64,000 nucleotides of DNA from Orychophragmus violaceus (GCA_030180135.1 CM058231.1:55605129-55669128), one strand, 5' to 3'; positions 9,186 to 20,350 are shown, counted from the stretch's first letter. A program made the numbers and translations. Notes: generated by a model from the letters alone, not told the origin.

Positions 9186-10559
9186 ATCGCCGTACGTTTA
9201 GTGCTTCCTATCCGACGGATTTTCCTTTAGGTTTGAAGAAGTTGACTACGATTGGTCCCTTATCGTGGCCTGACGTCCATGTCGCAAGGATTCGAAAGAG
9301 TTTTACTCGTACGGATGCCGAGGCAGGCTAAATGGGACCTTAAGCCGAGTGGGCGGCCGGGCGGCTTGAGTCGGATTTCTGGCCTTATTTCGAATCGTGC
9401 GGTCGTTGGTTCCCCTATGGCGGGAGGCAATAAGGAGAGGGAATGGCCGTCCGGGAATGCTTTCACTGTCATTTTGGATGACGGAGGTAGTGACGATTTT
9501 CTGCCGTCGAATGTGAAGAAGAGGAGGGTAGAGAAAGAGAATTTGGCCTCTGATTCTAAACCAGAGATGCTAGCCCGGGATTCCGTCGATCAGGAAAGTC
9601 GAGGGTGCAGCAGTACTGAAGCGGCTGACTTCTCAGTCTGCTTCGAGTATTCTGGGCCTGATGTGATTGTTAAAGATCCCGAAGCATGTGTCTGATATCT
9701 TCGTTCAATGAGGGTGAGCCCGGTCAAAGGGCACTCTCCAGTTTCTGCTTCGTTTAGGCCCAATCTTCATCGGAGGATTGGCTGTGGTCGTGTCCGAGTA
9801 AGGATTTTGCTTTCCCTTTGTCGCTTTTATTTTGTATTTAAGTCTCTTTCCTTGTACATATCTTTTTCCTCCTTCTCGCACTTGTTCTGAGTTCATGACT
9901 TTGATGGTAGACTCTTACGGGTGAAAATCGTCTGTTCTCAGACTCGAAAAGGGGGAACTTGGAGCGAAGCTTCTTAAGATGCACACGAAGGTTCGTGAAC
10001 TTGAGGGGTCGGTGAGGCCCTTCTCAGGAGAAGAAGCTGACTTGTCACGGGAGGGGAACACGCTGCTCGAAGCTCAGGCCGCGCATCGGTTCGAATTCGA
10101 TGAGTTGCGAGCATTTTGTGCCAACGAAGTTACTCGATCGAGGGCCGGAATTTTTGGCAAAGCCGAGGCTCGTTTGATGAAGATCAGGAGGGCTAGGGAG
10201 GATGATACGCAATGGTGTGGGAAACTTCTGGAGTTGAATCAAGTCGTTTCGGTCTTGGCGTTGTATCGTCTTCTGGTTAAGATGGTCTGGAGGTTCCGAT
10301 GTCGAAAATCGAGCAATTGGTTGCTGATGAGAAGATCGTTAGGGAGGAGCTCTATTCGCTGGATGAAACTGAGCTCGCTGAAGGGGATTTCTTCATGATT
10401 CCTATTGGTAATAAGAATCGCCGACGGGATTCTTTGTCAAGTCGCATCAAGTGGGATGTGCATTGTTCGGACGAGGGGATTATCAATGCCGCTGTTGTCG
10501 CGAGACTTCATGGCGGAGGGCTCATTCATGCGGAAGATTGTTTTCCCATCGGGTTTTAG
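9186..10559 (+). pseudogene. antisense ORF of element B, downstream exons
   Basis: After the intron the frame reads to a stop near 9330. A second frame (9252-9695) gives a basic, Ser/Asp-rich segment with DDGGSDDFLPSNVKKRRVEK, homologous to the start of the A' antisense ORF. Segments at 9979-10398 and 10299-10559 are Glu/Arg/Leu-rich and look like the coiled-coil tail, for example HTKVRELEGSVRPFSGEEAD. Several frame changes separate them. The architecture, a conserved N-terminal domain plus a C-terminal coiled coil, matches A'. Confidence 0.55.
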
Positions 10560-10814
10560 TTTTTTGTTTGATCTAGGGCTTATTCATGCGAATCGTGTGT
10601 CGTTTGTTGTCTATTTTTTTTGTGATACGTTTTGGTTCGTCTTGCGGGTTGATTCCCTTGTTTAGCTGGCTGTTCTTGCCTTAGTAGGTCGGATCTTGTG
10701 CATCTTGCTTTGTGGTTGTTTTTACAAGTGCGGAGGGTTATGTTCGCCTTATCCTGCGAATCATTTGCCTTCATTATTTTGTTGTTGTGCTTTCTTTTCT
10801 CTTTTTTTATATGT

Positions 10815-11300
10815 GTATAGGCGCGGGATCGTGGCCGGCTTACCCTGTGAATAATTCTTGGGGCGAGTACGTGCTCGGCTTATCCTGTAGTTTGTGTTGA
10901 GGTGCGGGCCATTGCCGGCTTATCCTATAAATAAATCTTAGGGGCGAGTACGTGCTCGGATTATCATGTGGTTGTTTGAGGTGCGGGTTGTTGCCGGCTT
11001 ATCCTGTAAATAACTCTTAGGGTGAGTACGTGCTCGGCTTACCCTATGGTCGCTTGAGGTGCGGAATTGTTACCGGCTTACCCTGTAAATATCTCTTAGG
11101 GGCGAGTACGTGCTCGGTTTATCCTTTAAATGACTCTTAGGGGCGAGTACGTGCTCAACTTATCTAGTGGTTTTACGAGGTATGAAACTGTTGCCGGCTT
11201 ATCCCGTGAATAACTTTTAGGGGCGAGTTCGCGCTCTGCTTATCCTGTGAATGACTATTTTTAGGTGCAAGTACGTGTTTGGCTTATCTTGTAGAAGTCT
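10815..11300. repeat. ~80-bp tandem array in the 3' region of element B
   Basis: The word gtacgtgctcgg and close variants recur at 10867, 10948, 11026, 11106, 11147, 11227 and 11271: steps of 81, 78, 80, 41, 80 and 44. The unit is about 80 bp and made of two related ~40-bp halves (gccggcttatcctgtaaata and gcgagtacgtgctcggctta). The array lies between the antisense ORF and integrase. Bases 10560-10814 and 11301-11666 hold no gene. Confidence 0.85.
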
Positions 11301-11666
11301 TGTTTGAACTGGACGTGCGAGGAGATATTCGGCTTGTTCTGTCCGTTCGACTGGAGACTTGTTGGGGACTGGGCCCGGCTTGGGTCGTTTTTTGATCGAC
11401 ATGACCTGCGTTAGTCAATTTCTTGTAGTGCACTGTTTCTCGTCGATCATTTGGCCAGAATGTCGACAAGTGTGAGGAAATGCAAGCAATTACTCTAATA
11501 AGGGAAAAGGAAGTTTATGAAGGATTTTTATTGAAATAGATGAACCTTGAAAAAGGCTGCCTACGTACCCTCCGAAAAGGGATCAAGCCGATCGTAGCTC
11601 GCCTTTACATTCTTTTTTTTAAATAGTAATATCGTTTAAGCGTGTTCGCATTCCATGACCCCGGTA

Positions 11667-12039
11667 TCACTTCGCCTTGCATGGTGACGAGCTCGTACAC
11701 TCCCGGTTTGACGACCTTTGAAATGATGTACGGGCCTTCCCAATTTGCACCGAGTTTCCCTGCTCTGTATTCTCGCGTGTTATCAACACATTTCGTAGGA
11801 AAAGGTCTCCTTCGTTGAAGTGCCTTCCCTTGACCTTCTTTTTGTAATAATGTGTGGCTTGTTGCTGATAGTTTTGGATTCTGAGGAGTGCTTTGTCGTG
11901 TTTTTCCTCTATTTGGTCGAGGTGATCAGGAATCATGTTGTTGTTGAGATCCTCGTGCCCTAGCGCGAGTTTATGTCTGATAGTACCCCTGGGATAATGA
12001 AAAAGGGGGTTTCCCGGTTGCTCGGCCTGGGGTCATTAT
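11667..12039 (-). pseudogene. integrase C-terminal part of element B
   Basis: The minus strand reads DQIEEKHDKALLRIQNYQQ, then HYYKKKVKGRHFNEGDLFLR, which is the C-terminal DNA-binding region after the catalytic core of Tat integrases. It is the continuation of 19431-19974 and is cut at 12039 by copia element F. The frame shifts after GDLFLR near 11750. The corresponding region of A' is at 6191-6330. Confidence 0.85.
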
Positions 12040-12717
12040 TGTTGGGAATGTCCTGAAATCTACCGTACTATCTCTAGAAAGTATGATAAGTGTCGAGATC
12101 AGACATAAGTCATAAGTACTGGGTGATCATGATGGCTTGCTAGAGTCCGCTCTTGATCTATAAGTTTAAGACTTATTACCAGTATTGTATGATCCCTAAG
12201 GGTCACACACCATAGCTAACGGGAAAGTTAAAATGGAATTAATACGGTAAGATGCAAGGCATTTACTGTATTTGTACAGAGAGACTTGGGCCATTAGTTA
12301 GTTACTTGGGCCCATATCGAGATACAGGACTTGTGTCGATCGACACAGGTATATGTGTCGGTCGACACAATAGCGAAACCGAAACATCAGTTTAGGTTTT
12401 TGACGAGTCGAGATAAATAAGAAGGGAGTCTTATTATTTCGAAGTGAGTCTGCGAATCTGAAAACTGGCCGTCCTGTTTCTCTCTGTTTCCTCCAACTTT
12501 GGTCTAGCAGCCATCCCGTGCTTGTAAGAGTGTGGATACACGAGGAGGAGCCAATTCTAATCAGCTCTAATCTGATCTCGACATTACAATCATTCCGCTG
12601 CAAAAGGTAATGTCCAGGTTTGTTTTATGATTCAGTTACAAGAACCTAGATCTGTTTAAGATTATGTGTTAGGTTGCAATCTGTTAATTGAACCATGAAC
12701 ACACATATAAATCAACA
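12040..12717 (+). repeat. 5' LTR of copia F
   Basis: 678 bp, TGTTGGGAAT...AATCAACA. It differs from the 3' LTR only at the A/G in gcagcc(A/G)tccc, the A/G in ggagcc(A/G)attc and the C/A in ctaat(C/A)tgat. It carries gtgtcgatcgacac and gtgtcggtcgacac near 12333-12369. Confidence 0.97.
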
Positions 12718-12718
12718 G

Positions 12719-12730
12719 TGGTATCAGAGC
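12719..12730 (+). other. primer binding site of copia F (tRNA-iMet)
   Basis: tggtatcagagc lies one base after the LTR. It is complementary to the 3' end of plant initiator tRNA-Met, the usual copia primer. Confidence 0.95.
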
Positions 12731-14523
12731 CTGGTTTCAGGTTTCTTGTAAATTTGGATCATTCTTAGGTTGTTTTACTGATTAGAATCGAATTTGAATG
12801 TTGAAATTTGATTAAGAATCTCAAAAACCTAATTGAAATCGCATTAATCCGATTGAAACCCATCGGTGTGCGATGTGATCGCCGAGCATCGATCGATGCA
12901 AGAGCGTATCGATCGATGCGTTGGTATGTGATTGTGATCGCCGAGCATCGATCGATGCATTGGTGTGCGATCTGGTCGCCCGTGTCGATCGACGAGGGAG
13001 CGAGGTATCGGTCGATATAGATCGATCCGATTGCCATCTCGCGGTCCTGATGACCCGATTGACCCGAGCTGATATTTGCTGGTATCGATCGACATGAAAG
13101 ACTCATATCGATCGATACGAAGGCGATGCCGAATGTTTCTGTGTTGATAATCGAATGATCTTGTTTGATAATCATAACTTGGTTTGATAATCATAACTTG
13201 GTTTGATAATCATAATGCAAAAGCATTGGGCCGTATGATGCCGAGGGCCGAGCATGTTGGATCATGGGCCTCGGGTGGATCATGGGCCCACACATTGCGT
13301 TAATGGGCCGAGTTGGATCTTGGATCCGATTGTTTGGCCCATTAAAATTTTACGTCCCGCGAATAGTCAATCGGTTAAACCGAGCTTCGCGATTCGTTGC
13401 CCAAAACCACACCGATTTAACGGTCCATTTGATTGGCGGTTAATTGTGTGTTTAAAGCCTTAAACCGCAAGTTAAATCAAATTGGCTAAAACACTAGGTG
13501 TTTCTTCCCGGTTTTGGATTTAACTGAACCGATCCAATTTATTGGTGGTTAAAGCGGTTAACCCAAATCGCGGTTTGCTGGAAATAATTTAATACTTGGT
13601 ATTATTTAATTCCTGGTTAAATCGGATTTAAATTCAAAATTGAATTTTAACCTAAACCGAAGGCTGGTCTAAGTTTGATTTGGTTGGACCAAATAATTTT
13701 GAGCTGGTCTGGTTTAGTAAATAACCGATGGTTTTGATAGTTAATTTGGTCTTGGACCAGAATTAATAAACCGGATCGGTTATGTCAAATTATTGGGCCA
13801 GCTGGAATTCTATGGTCTTGGGCCAAGAATTGGGCCTATAATTTGTGACCCAACCTAAAATATTTATAAAATATTAAATTAGAAATTTCTATTTTTAGTA
13901 AGTTACTAAATTTAGAAAGTTTCTAAATTAAGAAAGTTTCCCAAAATAGTAATCTTCTATTTTTTGGAAATAAAACTTGAAAATCCTTAAAACAATATCA
14001 AGCTTGGATGTCTTGCCCAATCTTGTCAGCTACTTAACGCTTACTTGATTACAGATATGGCTTACAGTGTGAGGTGTCTGTTTTCGCGTAAGTAAAGTAG
14101 TATATAGTCACTAATTTCATTGGGAGTCCCAGATTTTAGTGATTATTTGGCTGAAAGAGATTGGTTTCCTTGACTGGGCCATCGGGAGTCCCGGGCCTTG
14201 AGACATCTGGTGAATTTGGGCCTCGGGTCCAATTCACAACCGAGAGTTATTGGTTATAACTAGCTGTGTGCATGCTTACCAAGTAAAGCTAATTCTGGGT
14301 GACGGCCAGTGGCCCACTTTGGAATTAGCTGAACATGGGTCTCGGAATCATTGTATTCATATGAGGTTAAACAAAGAAATTTTGAATGCAATGCGAGTTT
14401 TCTTATAAGTTGTTAAGATTACTCTTTTATGAACTTAATAACTAAAACTCTATTTATCTCTAAATTTCAGCTATAACAAGCACAAACAATCAAAACACTT
14501 TCTCGATCCGGTATGTCCTTGAG
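12731..14523 (+). other. 1.8-kb leader of copia F with TCGATCGA cluster
   Basis: No coding signal on the plus strand. Bases 12889-13115 carry six exact TCGATCGA palindromes (12889, 12909, 12948, 12985, 13085, 13108) in GCATCGATCGATGCA-like contexts. Short ORFs on either strand here (Ile-Asp-Arg-rich) are translations of this motif. The rest (13200-14500) is AT-rich with many aaccg/ggttaa words. Confidence 0.8.
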
Positions 14524-15363
14524 ATGGACAAACTGAACGGATCAAATTTCTTGACTTGGTCGCGGAACCTGAGACTAGTTCTCAGGCATGAGAGAAAGGA
14601 CTATGTCCTTGAGAAATCTCTCCCCGAGAGGATCGGATCCAAAGCCAGTCATGCAGTATATAATGCTTGGAATAAGCATTATGATGATGCGGTAGATATG
14701 CGTGGTCTGATATTGGCTACCATGGACTCAGATTTGCGGAAGCAGTATGAGAACATGGAGTCGCCAATAGAGATGATCAGCAGCCTGAAATTGAAATTTC
14801 AGGAGCAGGTAAGAGTGGAGAGATACCAGTTGGTTAAATCTCTCACTAGCTGCAAGCTACCAAATGATCATCCAGTAAGTCCTCATGTCAGTAAAATGAT
14901 GGGTTACGTTGATAACCTGAGGAAACTGGATTATCCAGTTAGCCAAGAATTGGCAACTGATATCATTCTGCAGTCACTGCCGTCAAGCTATGATAAGTTC
15001 GTAAGGGACTATATCAAGAAAGGCTTAACGAAGACGTTGACTGAACTGCATGACATGCTCAAGACAGTTGAGCCAAACGTGAAGAGTACCCTGTACAATC
15101 TCATGAATGAGAAGGGTAGGTTTACTAAACCTAATGCTGACAAGGGTGAAGACAAAGTTGTCCAGATTTTGAATCATGGCAAGCGTGTGTCTTCTGAGCC
15201 CGAGTCAGATACCTCTTACGTTGGTAAGTGCTGCTACTGTAAAGAGACTGGGCATTGGAAGAGAGATTGCATTAAATTCATGGAAGATTATGAGGAATTG
15301 AAGTTGATGTATGAGACTACTTCCTCAGGTATTCATGTTATTACTTCAAGTTATACCTTATAG
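14524..15363 (+). CDS. gag protein of copia F (intact)
   Basis: This is a 279-residue open frame without interruptions. The capsid region opens DKLNGSNFLTWSRNLRLVL, the copia gag N-terminal pattern, and includes NAWNKHYDDAVDMRGLILAT and TDIILQSLPSSYDKFVRDY, which match the UBN2-like retrotransposon gag domain. A CX2CX4HX4C zinc knuckle lies at residues 236-249 (CCYCKETGHWKRDC). The protein would form virus-like particles and bind element RNA. The start follows tccttgag, and no upstream in-frame ATG was noted. The frame ends at TAG, with protease-like sequence following directly, so the ancestral gag-pol fusion is broken here. It is the only intact retroelement gene in the window, and its preservation beside a ruined pol is notable. 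Confidence 0.9.
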   Translation: MDKLNGSNFLTWSRNLRLVLRHERKDYVLEKSLPERIGSKASHAVYNAWNKHYDDAVDMRGLILATMDSDLRKQYENMESPIEMISSLKLKFQEQVRVERYQLVKSLTSCKLPNDHPVSPHVSKMMGYVDNLRKLDYPVSQELATDIILQSLPSSYDKFVRDYIKKGLTKTLTELHDMLKTVEPNVKSTLYNLMNEKGRFTKPNADKGEDKVVQILNHGKRVSSEPESDTSYVGKCCYCKETGHWKRDCIKFMEDYEELKLMYETTSSGIHVITSSYTL

Positions 15364-17830
15364 GTATTGGATACTGGTTGTGGCACTGATATTTGTTATA
15401 ATATGCAGAGCCTGAGCAACCCAGTAGAACGTTGAAGGAAGGGCAAGTGGAACTGCGTGTCTGGAAGGAGCTTGGGAAGCTGCCTCAGCCATAGGGTTTT
15501 CACTTGTAGATGCCTTTAAGGCTTGGTTTTATTAAGTAATTGCTACAATGTACCTGCTTTAAGCAGAGTTGTCTTTCATTTTCTTGTAAGAATTTGAATG
15601 TTTTTCATTTTGATAAAAGACTAGTTTTGTTCTTTTGATCTTAATGAAATATTAATTGTAGCACCCTATTCAAGGAATGGGTTTTATGTCTTAAACCAAA
15701 GAGTGCCTAAATGTAACATGAATACCGAATTGGTTTAAATCTGATGAATTAAACCTGACTTTTCTTGGCATAAATGTTTTGGTCATATAGAGTAAGTCGG
15801 ATTCAGAAACCCCATAGTTATGGACTTTTGGGCTCATTTGAATGGATATCTTATGAGACTTGAATTCTGCTTACTGGACCAAAAGACAAAGGGCCCATCT
15901 TAGCCGAGCTAGAGAAAGGCCCAAAGGCTTATTGGAGATTGAACATACTCATGTATGTGGTCCGATGAGCAGTAATGCCAGAGAAAATTTCCTGTACTTC
16001 ATTGTCTCTACTGATTACTTCAGTGAGTGTGACTGTGTTCATTTGATGAGACACAAGTCGGAATTCTTTGACATGGTCGAAAGAGTTCCAGAATGAAGTA
16101 TAGAATCTAAATGACAGAAGTATTAAGACTCTGGATTAGATCACGAGTGAGAATACTTAAGTCATTGATGGTATGATCATCTGAATGAGTGTGAAGTCGC
16201 TTCACAGCTCATTTCTCCTGAAAACCTGGAGGTGTTTCTGTGAGAGAGAATCAGATCTTATTAGAAATGATTCAAGATGAGTCACACGAATTTTCCATGA
16301 TATTCTTTAAGAATAACGCTCTAGAAATATCTAAGTTTACGCTGAAATAGTTCCACCAATATCAGTTGAAAGACACCACGTAAATGTGGATTGGAATCGA
16401 TCCAAATTCGTCTTTACTGAGTATTTGTAATTGTGCTACTTCGCTGGTTGTCCTAGGGAAACCAAGGCTTGTTACTTTTACGTCCATTCTGTTTTCTAAG
16501 AAGGGAAATTACTTTCCAAGAAGAACAGTGGGAGTAAAAGTAGAACTCGAAGAAATTCGAGAAATACAGGAGGCTGCTCAACCTGTTGAGGGAGAGCAAC
16601 GGATGGATTTACAGATTTCTGTAGAATCCATACCTGTAGAGCCTGAAGTTCGCAGATATGAATGAATCAGTCACTAATCCGAGAGTGATTTCTCGTCATT
16701 AGTTGAACCTGATGATCATTGAAAGTTCGCATGATCTGATGATCATTGAAAGCGACGAAACTGCGAAATTCAAAGAAGCGAAAGTGAGCCCGGACTCCGA
16801 AAAAATTACATTTTGTGTAAGTTAGCTTCATCGATCCATTCATGGATGGAAGCAAACATATTGGAGTTGGAATCTTCGTTCAGTTAAAGTAGTCAAGGTT
16901 TTGACTTGAACAGGAACGAAGTGGAACTGTGCGTTTACTAAAAGATAAGTGGGAGCAATATTGCATTTCTCATAGTGTATGTCGATGACATACTGATTCT
17001 CGAAAATAACGTTCCAATACTGCAGTCGGTAAAGGACTGGCTTGGGAGTTATTGTATAATTGACATGGGTAAAGCCACGTAGTTCTTGGATTTTGGATCT
17101 AAAGATAGAGATCCAAAAGAGCTGGTAGGACAAAGTCAGGATTCTTAAATTGACAAAGTCCTACACCTAATCAGCAATCCAAGAAGGGCTTTATGCCAAT
17201 GTCACATGGCAATACGTTAAGCAAGAAACAGTGTCCTACGATAACTGCTGAGCTTGAATGCATGGATAGGATTCCATATGCGACGGCAATTGGATTTATC
17301 ATGTATGCCATGAGACGTACTTGTTTTGATGTTGCTTTAATGTTAAGCAAGACAAGTAAAGACCAGTCAAATCCAGCAAAGAATCACTGGATTGCCGTAA
17401 AGAATATTTTGAAGTATTTGAGGAATACTTAGGATAAGTTCTTGATTTACGGAGAAAGTGAGGTGCTACAAGTCGATAGAGTCTGAAAGGCAAGTTTCCA
17501 ATAGACAAAGATAATTCCTGGTCACAGTCCGGCTATATCTTGTGTCTATCTGGCGGTGCAAGGCACTATAGCTGACTCCATGACTTAAGCTGAACATTTC
17601 GCAGCTTGAGAAGCGGTGAAGGAGGTTGTTTGGATAAAAGAGTTCATCACTGAGCTTGATGTGATTCCCAGCGTAGATGAGACTAGCTGCACATCAGAGG
17701 TCCAAACACCTTGAGGATAGGTATAACCTATTCCTTGAGATAAATGACAGAGGTGTTAAGTAGATAAGCAAGTTTCATCGAATGAGAACGTTGCTAATCT
17801 ATTAACGAAGCCACTCCTATGCCTAAGCAC
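15364..17830 (+). pseudogene. eroded pol of copia F (protease, integrase, RT, RNase H remnants)
   Basis: After the gag stop, the protease motif survives as VLDTGCGTDICYNMQSLSN (15367-15423). Integrase survives only as GLLEIEHTHVCGPMS and YFIVSTDYFSE (15920-16025). Part of RT is readable at 16970-17430, with the catalytic context VYVDDILILENN (16977-17012) and DRIPYATAIGFIMYAMRRT (17264-17320). RNase H traces (AEHFAA, EAVKEVVWIKEF, NVANLLTKP) run to about 17830. There are many stops and large deletions; the RT palm region between 16100 and 16960 is essentially unrecognisable. This decay is far deeper than the three LTR differences can explain. Confidence 0.8.
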
Positions 17831-18740
17831 GAGTCGCGGACTGTAGCTGTAGGATGAGTGAAATTAAGATGTAGTCTTAATTTCAGTGGGAGTTTGTAAA
17901 GGGCTTTACTTAGTTATTTTGAAAGGTTCATGTAAACATTTTAAAATGTTAATGAAATTTTTATTTCTGGATTATTTTAACTGTGATATAAAATAATCGT
18001 TCCAAAATGATTCATGTCATTATATATGGGCCATCGAAGTACATGAGTAGACTTGATCCTGAAACCCCATATTTAACGAAATGACATAAATCATAGTGTC
18101 CATAGTCGAAGGTTGTTGAAATTGGAACACCAACAACCTGTTGAGACTAGATTGTGTTGAGACTTATGACCAAGTTTCGAGGGGTCATAGATGCGCGGCA
18201 TCAAAGTCGACACATAGGTATATGTAGGGGAGCATATGACCGGACATGGCCCGCTGATGAGAACTCTGCAAGATATTAATATCTGTGTCATAAGAAGTTC
18301 TCATATACGACTATAGAGTATAGTCCTTAGACCTGAGTTCGCATGCATGTGGCTGCACATGGAGTAATGCACTTTGATCATTGTCTAACGCTGTTTCGTA
18401 ACTGGGAGCTATACGGACCTTGGTTGGGTGTATTATGAATTGTGTAGTTCATAGTGATGGAACAAGACGGGATTTGTCCCTGCCGTTTAACGGAGGTAAT
18501 ATCTCTAGGCCAATCGGAGATTTGATAGCTGGTAAGAGAATGGCCATTCCCAAACGGACTTGCCCAAGTCGTTTGAATAGTCAGTATCAAATCTGGTCCG
18601 ATAAACATGGTCTGGCTATATAAGGATGACACGCATCTTGCCTTATGCCAGATCGAGATATTGAGACAAAAGGATTAGGGAATGTAGGATTCCAGTACAA
18701 TCGGAAGATTGTTGGGAATGTCCTTTGTAGAATTCCAGTA
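17831..18740 (+). other. 3' non-coding region of copia F
   Basis: No coding signal. It aligns with 1-697 of element X over most of its length, including ggttgttgaaattggaacac and gacctgagttcgcatgcatg, so it is a conserved non-coding part of the family rather than random filler. Confidence 0.75.
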
Positions 18741-18774
18741 CAAGTGGGAGATTGTTGGGAATGTCCTGAAATCT
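18689..18774 (+). repeat. 43-bp tandem duplication across polypurine tract and LTR edge
   Basis: Copy 1 (18689-18731) reads attccagtacaatcggaaga then ttgttgggaatgtcc. Copy 2 (18732-18774) reads attccagtacaagtgggaga then ttgttgggaatgtcc. Copy 2 has the functional tract and true LTR start. Copy 1 carries a changed purine tract. Confidence 0.85.
18741..18752 (+). other. polypurine tract of copia F
   Basis: caagtgggagat immediately precedes the 3' LTR. It is identical in element X apart from context. Confidence 0.85.
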
Positions 18775-19430
18775 ACCGTACTATCTCTAGAAAGTATGAT
18801 AAGTGTCGAGATCAGACATAAGTCATAAGTACTGGGTGATCATGATGGCTTGCTAGAGTCCGCTCTTGATCTATAAGTTTAAGACTTATTACCAGTATTG
18901 TATGATCCCTAAGGGTCACACACCATAGCTAACGGGAAAGTTAAAATGGAATTAATACGGTAAGATGCAAGGCATTTACTGTATTTGTACAGAGAGACTT
19001 GGGCCATTAGTTAGTTACTTGGGCCCATATCGAGATACAGGACTTGTGTCGATCGACACAGGTATATGTGTCGGTCGACACAATAGCGAAACCGAAACAT
19101 CAGTTTAGGTTTTTGACGAGTCGAGATAAATAAGAAGGGAGTCTTATTATTTCGAAGTGAGTCTGCGAATCTGAAAACTGGCCGTCCTGTTTCTCTCTGT
19201 TTCCTCCAACTTTGGTCTAGCAGCCGTCCCGTGCTTGTAAGAGTGTGGATACACGAGGAGGAGCCGATTCTAATCAGCTCTAATATGATCTCGACATTAC
19301 AATCATTCCGCTGCAAAAGGTAATGTCCAGGTTTGTTTTATGATTCAGTTACAAGAACCTAGATCTGTTTAAGATTATGTGTTAGGTTGCAATCTGTTAA
19401 TTGAACCATGAACACACATATAAATCAACA
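18753..19430 (+). repeat. 3' LTR of copia F
   Basis: 678 bp, the same length as the 5' LTR with three substitutions. It is followed by the target duplication ATTAT at 19431-19435. Confidence 0.97.
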
Positions 19431-19974
19431 ATTATGTGGGACCATAGTACCCCGTCTAGCTCGTCGGCCCAAACTCCTCTTTTTTTTGCTTTTGAGACGC
19501 TTTTTGAGTCCATCTATGATTGTCTTGTTTGTGGCTTCGGCTTGCCCGTTTCCTTGAGGATAGCGAGGCGTTTTTTTGTTTAGTCGTATTTTCCATCTTG
19601 GGTAGAAGCCTTCGAAGACACTTGATACAAACTGTGACCCGTTATCCGTAACGATTTCATATGGTAGGCCGTGGTGGGAGATAATGTATTTCCAAATGAA
19701 TTTCTGCACGTCGAGGGCGTGGATATTGAATTTATTTTGTCTGGAAGCCGGCATAGGGCCTACTATATCCATCGCCCATCTCACGAAAGGGTAAGGGGCG
19801 GCGGAGGTAGTCAAAAGTTCGGCGGGCTGGTAAATATATGGTTGGTGTCTTTGATATTTCTCGCAGCGGGCGACGTATTTTTTGCAGTCCCCTAGCATTG
19901 TTGGCCATAAATGTCCTTGTCTCTAGATTTTTGCGCCGAGTGTTCGACCGTTTAAGTGGTTGCCGCCTGCTCAT
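19431..19974 (-). pseudogene. integrase core of Tat element B
   Basis: The minus strand reads a zinc-binding-region remnant (CEKYQRHQPYIYQPAE), then FVRWAMDIVGPMPASRQNKF (first catalytic Asp), IVTDNGSQFVSSVFEGF (second Asp) and RYPQGNGQAEATNKTIIDGL (catalytic Glu). All three D,D-E residues are thus visible. Copia F interrupts downstream at 19430, and the protein resumes at 12039. Frameshifts occur in the zinc-binding part (19732-19974 reads in another frame) and at a lysine-rich run near 19500. The family role is integration of element cDNA. Confidence 0.9.
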
Positions 19975-20255
19975 TCGTGTGTCTCTTCAGTTGCCCATTT
20001 GATTTCTTCGCCGTGGATGTAACGTAGGAGAGTTTTTGATGCGCTTATTCGGAATAGTTTTCCGTCGTTCACGACGTAATGGGTGCACCTTGCTTTTAGG
20101 CGTCGGGCCGCCCATCTGTCTTCCGGGACCATCCCTTCTAGGATGTAAGCCATGATCTCGTCTCTCAAGTCCTTCGTCTGCCCGGAAGTTCCCTTTATGG
20201 CGGATTCATCCGTCTCGCTGGGGGTCGTCCATCCTGTTTTCGAGTTCGTAGACAT
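19971..20255 (-). pseudogene. linker between second RNase H and integrase, element B
   Basis: The minus-strand reading has DEIMAYILEGMVPEDRWAAR, RLKARCTHYVVNDGKLFRIS and LLRYIHGEEIKWATEETHE, the segment that precedes the integrase zinc-binding domain in Tat polyproteins. It is open over 94 codons but out of frame with its neighbours. Confidence 0.75.
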
Positions 20256-20350
20256 GGAATAAGTTTTTAGTCTGATTGATGCTCAGCTTCTCGATGCACT
20301 CGACTGGTATGACACGTCGTAGGTCAAGGTCGGAGGGGGATGCGAGGGTG

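Larger units (their letters stand above)
12040..19430 (+). mobile_element. complete Ty1/copia element F
   Basis: 7391 bp, with 678-bp LTRs at both ends, a tRNA-Met primer site, a polypurine tract and a perfect 5-bp target duplication ATTAT (12035-12039 and 19431-19435). It interrupts the integrase of element B. By eye the LTRs differ at only three positions, so insertion is recent. gag is intact but pol is full of stops and deletions. Non-coding space is large: a 1.8-kb leader and 0.9 kb after pol. Confidence 0.97.

Noticed and set aside
10815..11300. CRISPR-like array
   Set aside because: The repeats are contiguous ~80-bp tandem units without unique spacers, in a plant genome. Nothing in the window fits CRISPR.
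12298..12603. 101-codon minus-strand ORF in the F LTR, repeated at 19011-19316
   Set aside because: It recurs only because the LTR is duplicated. It is antisense, without recognisable domain, and differs by LTR point changes.
12765..13194. Overlapping ORFs rich in Ile-Asp-Arg on the minus strand of the F leader
   Set aside because: They are translations of the TCGATCGA repeat cluster; no domain, and the position is the non-coding leader.
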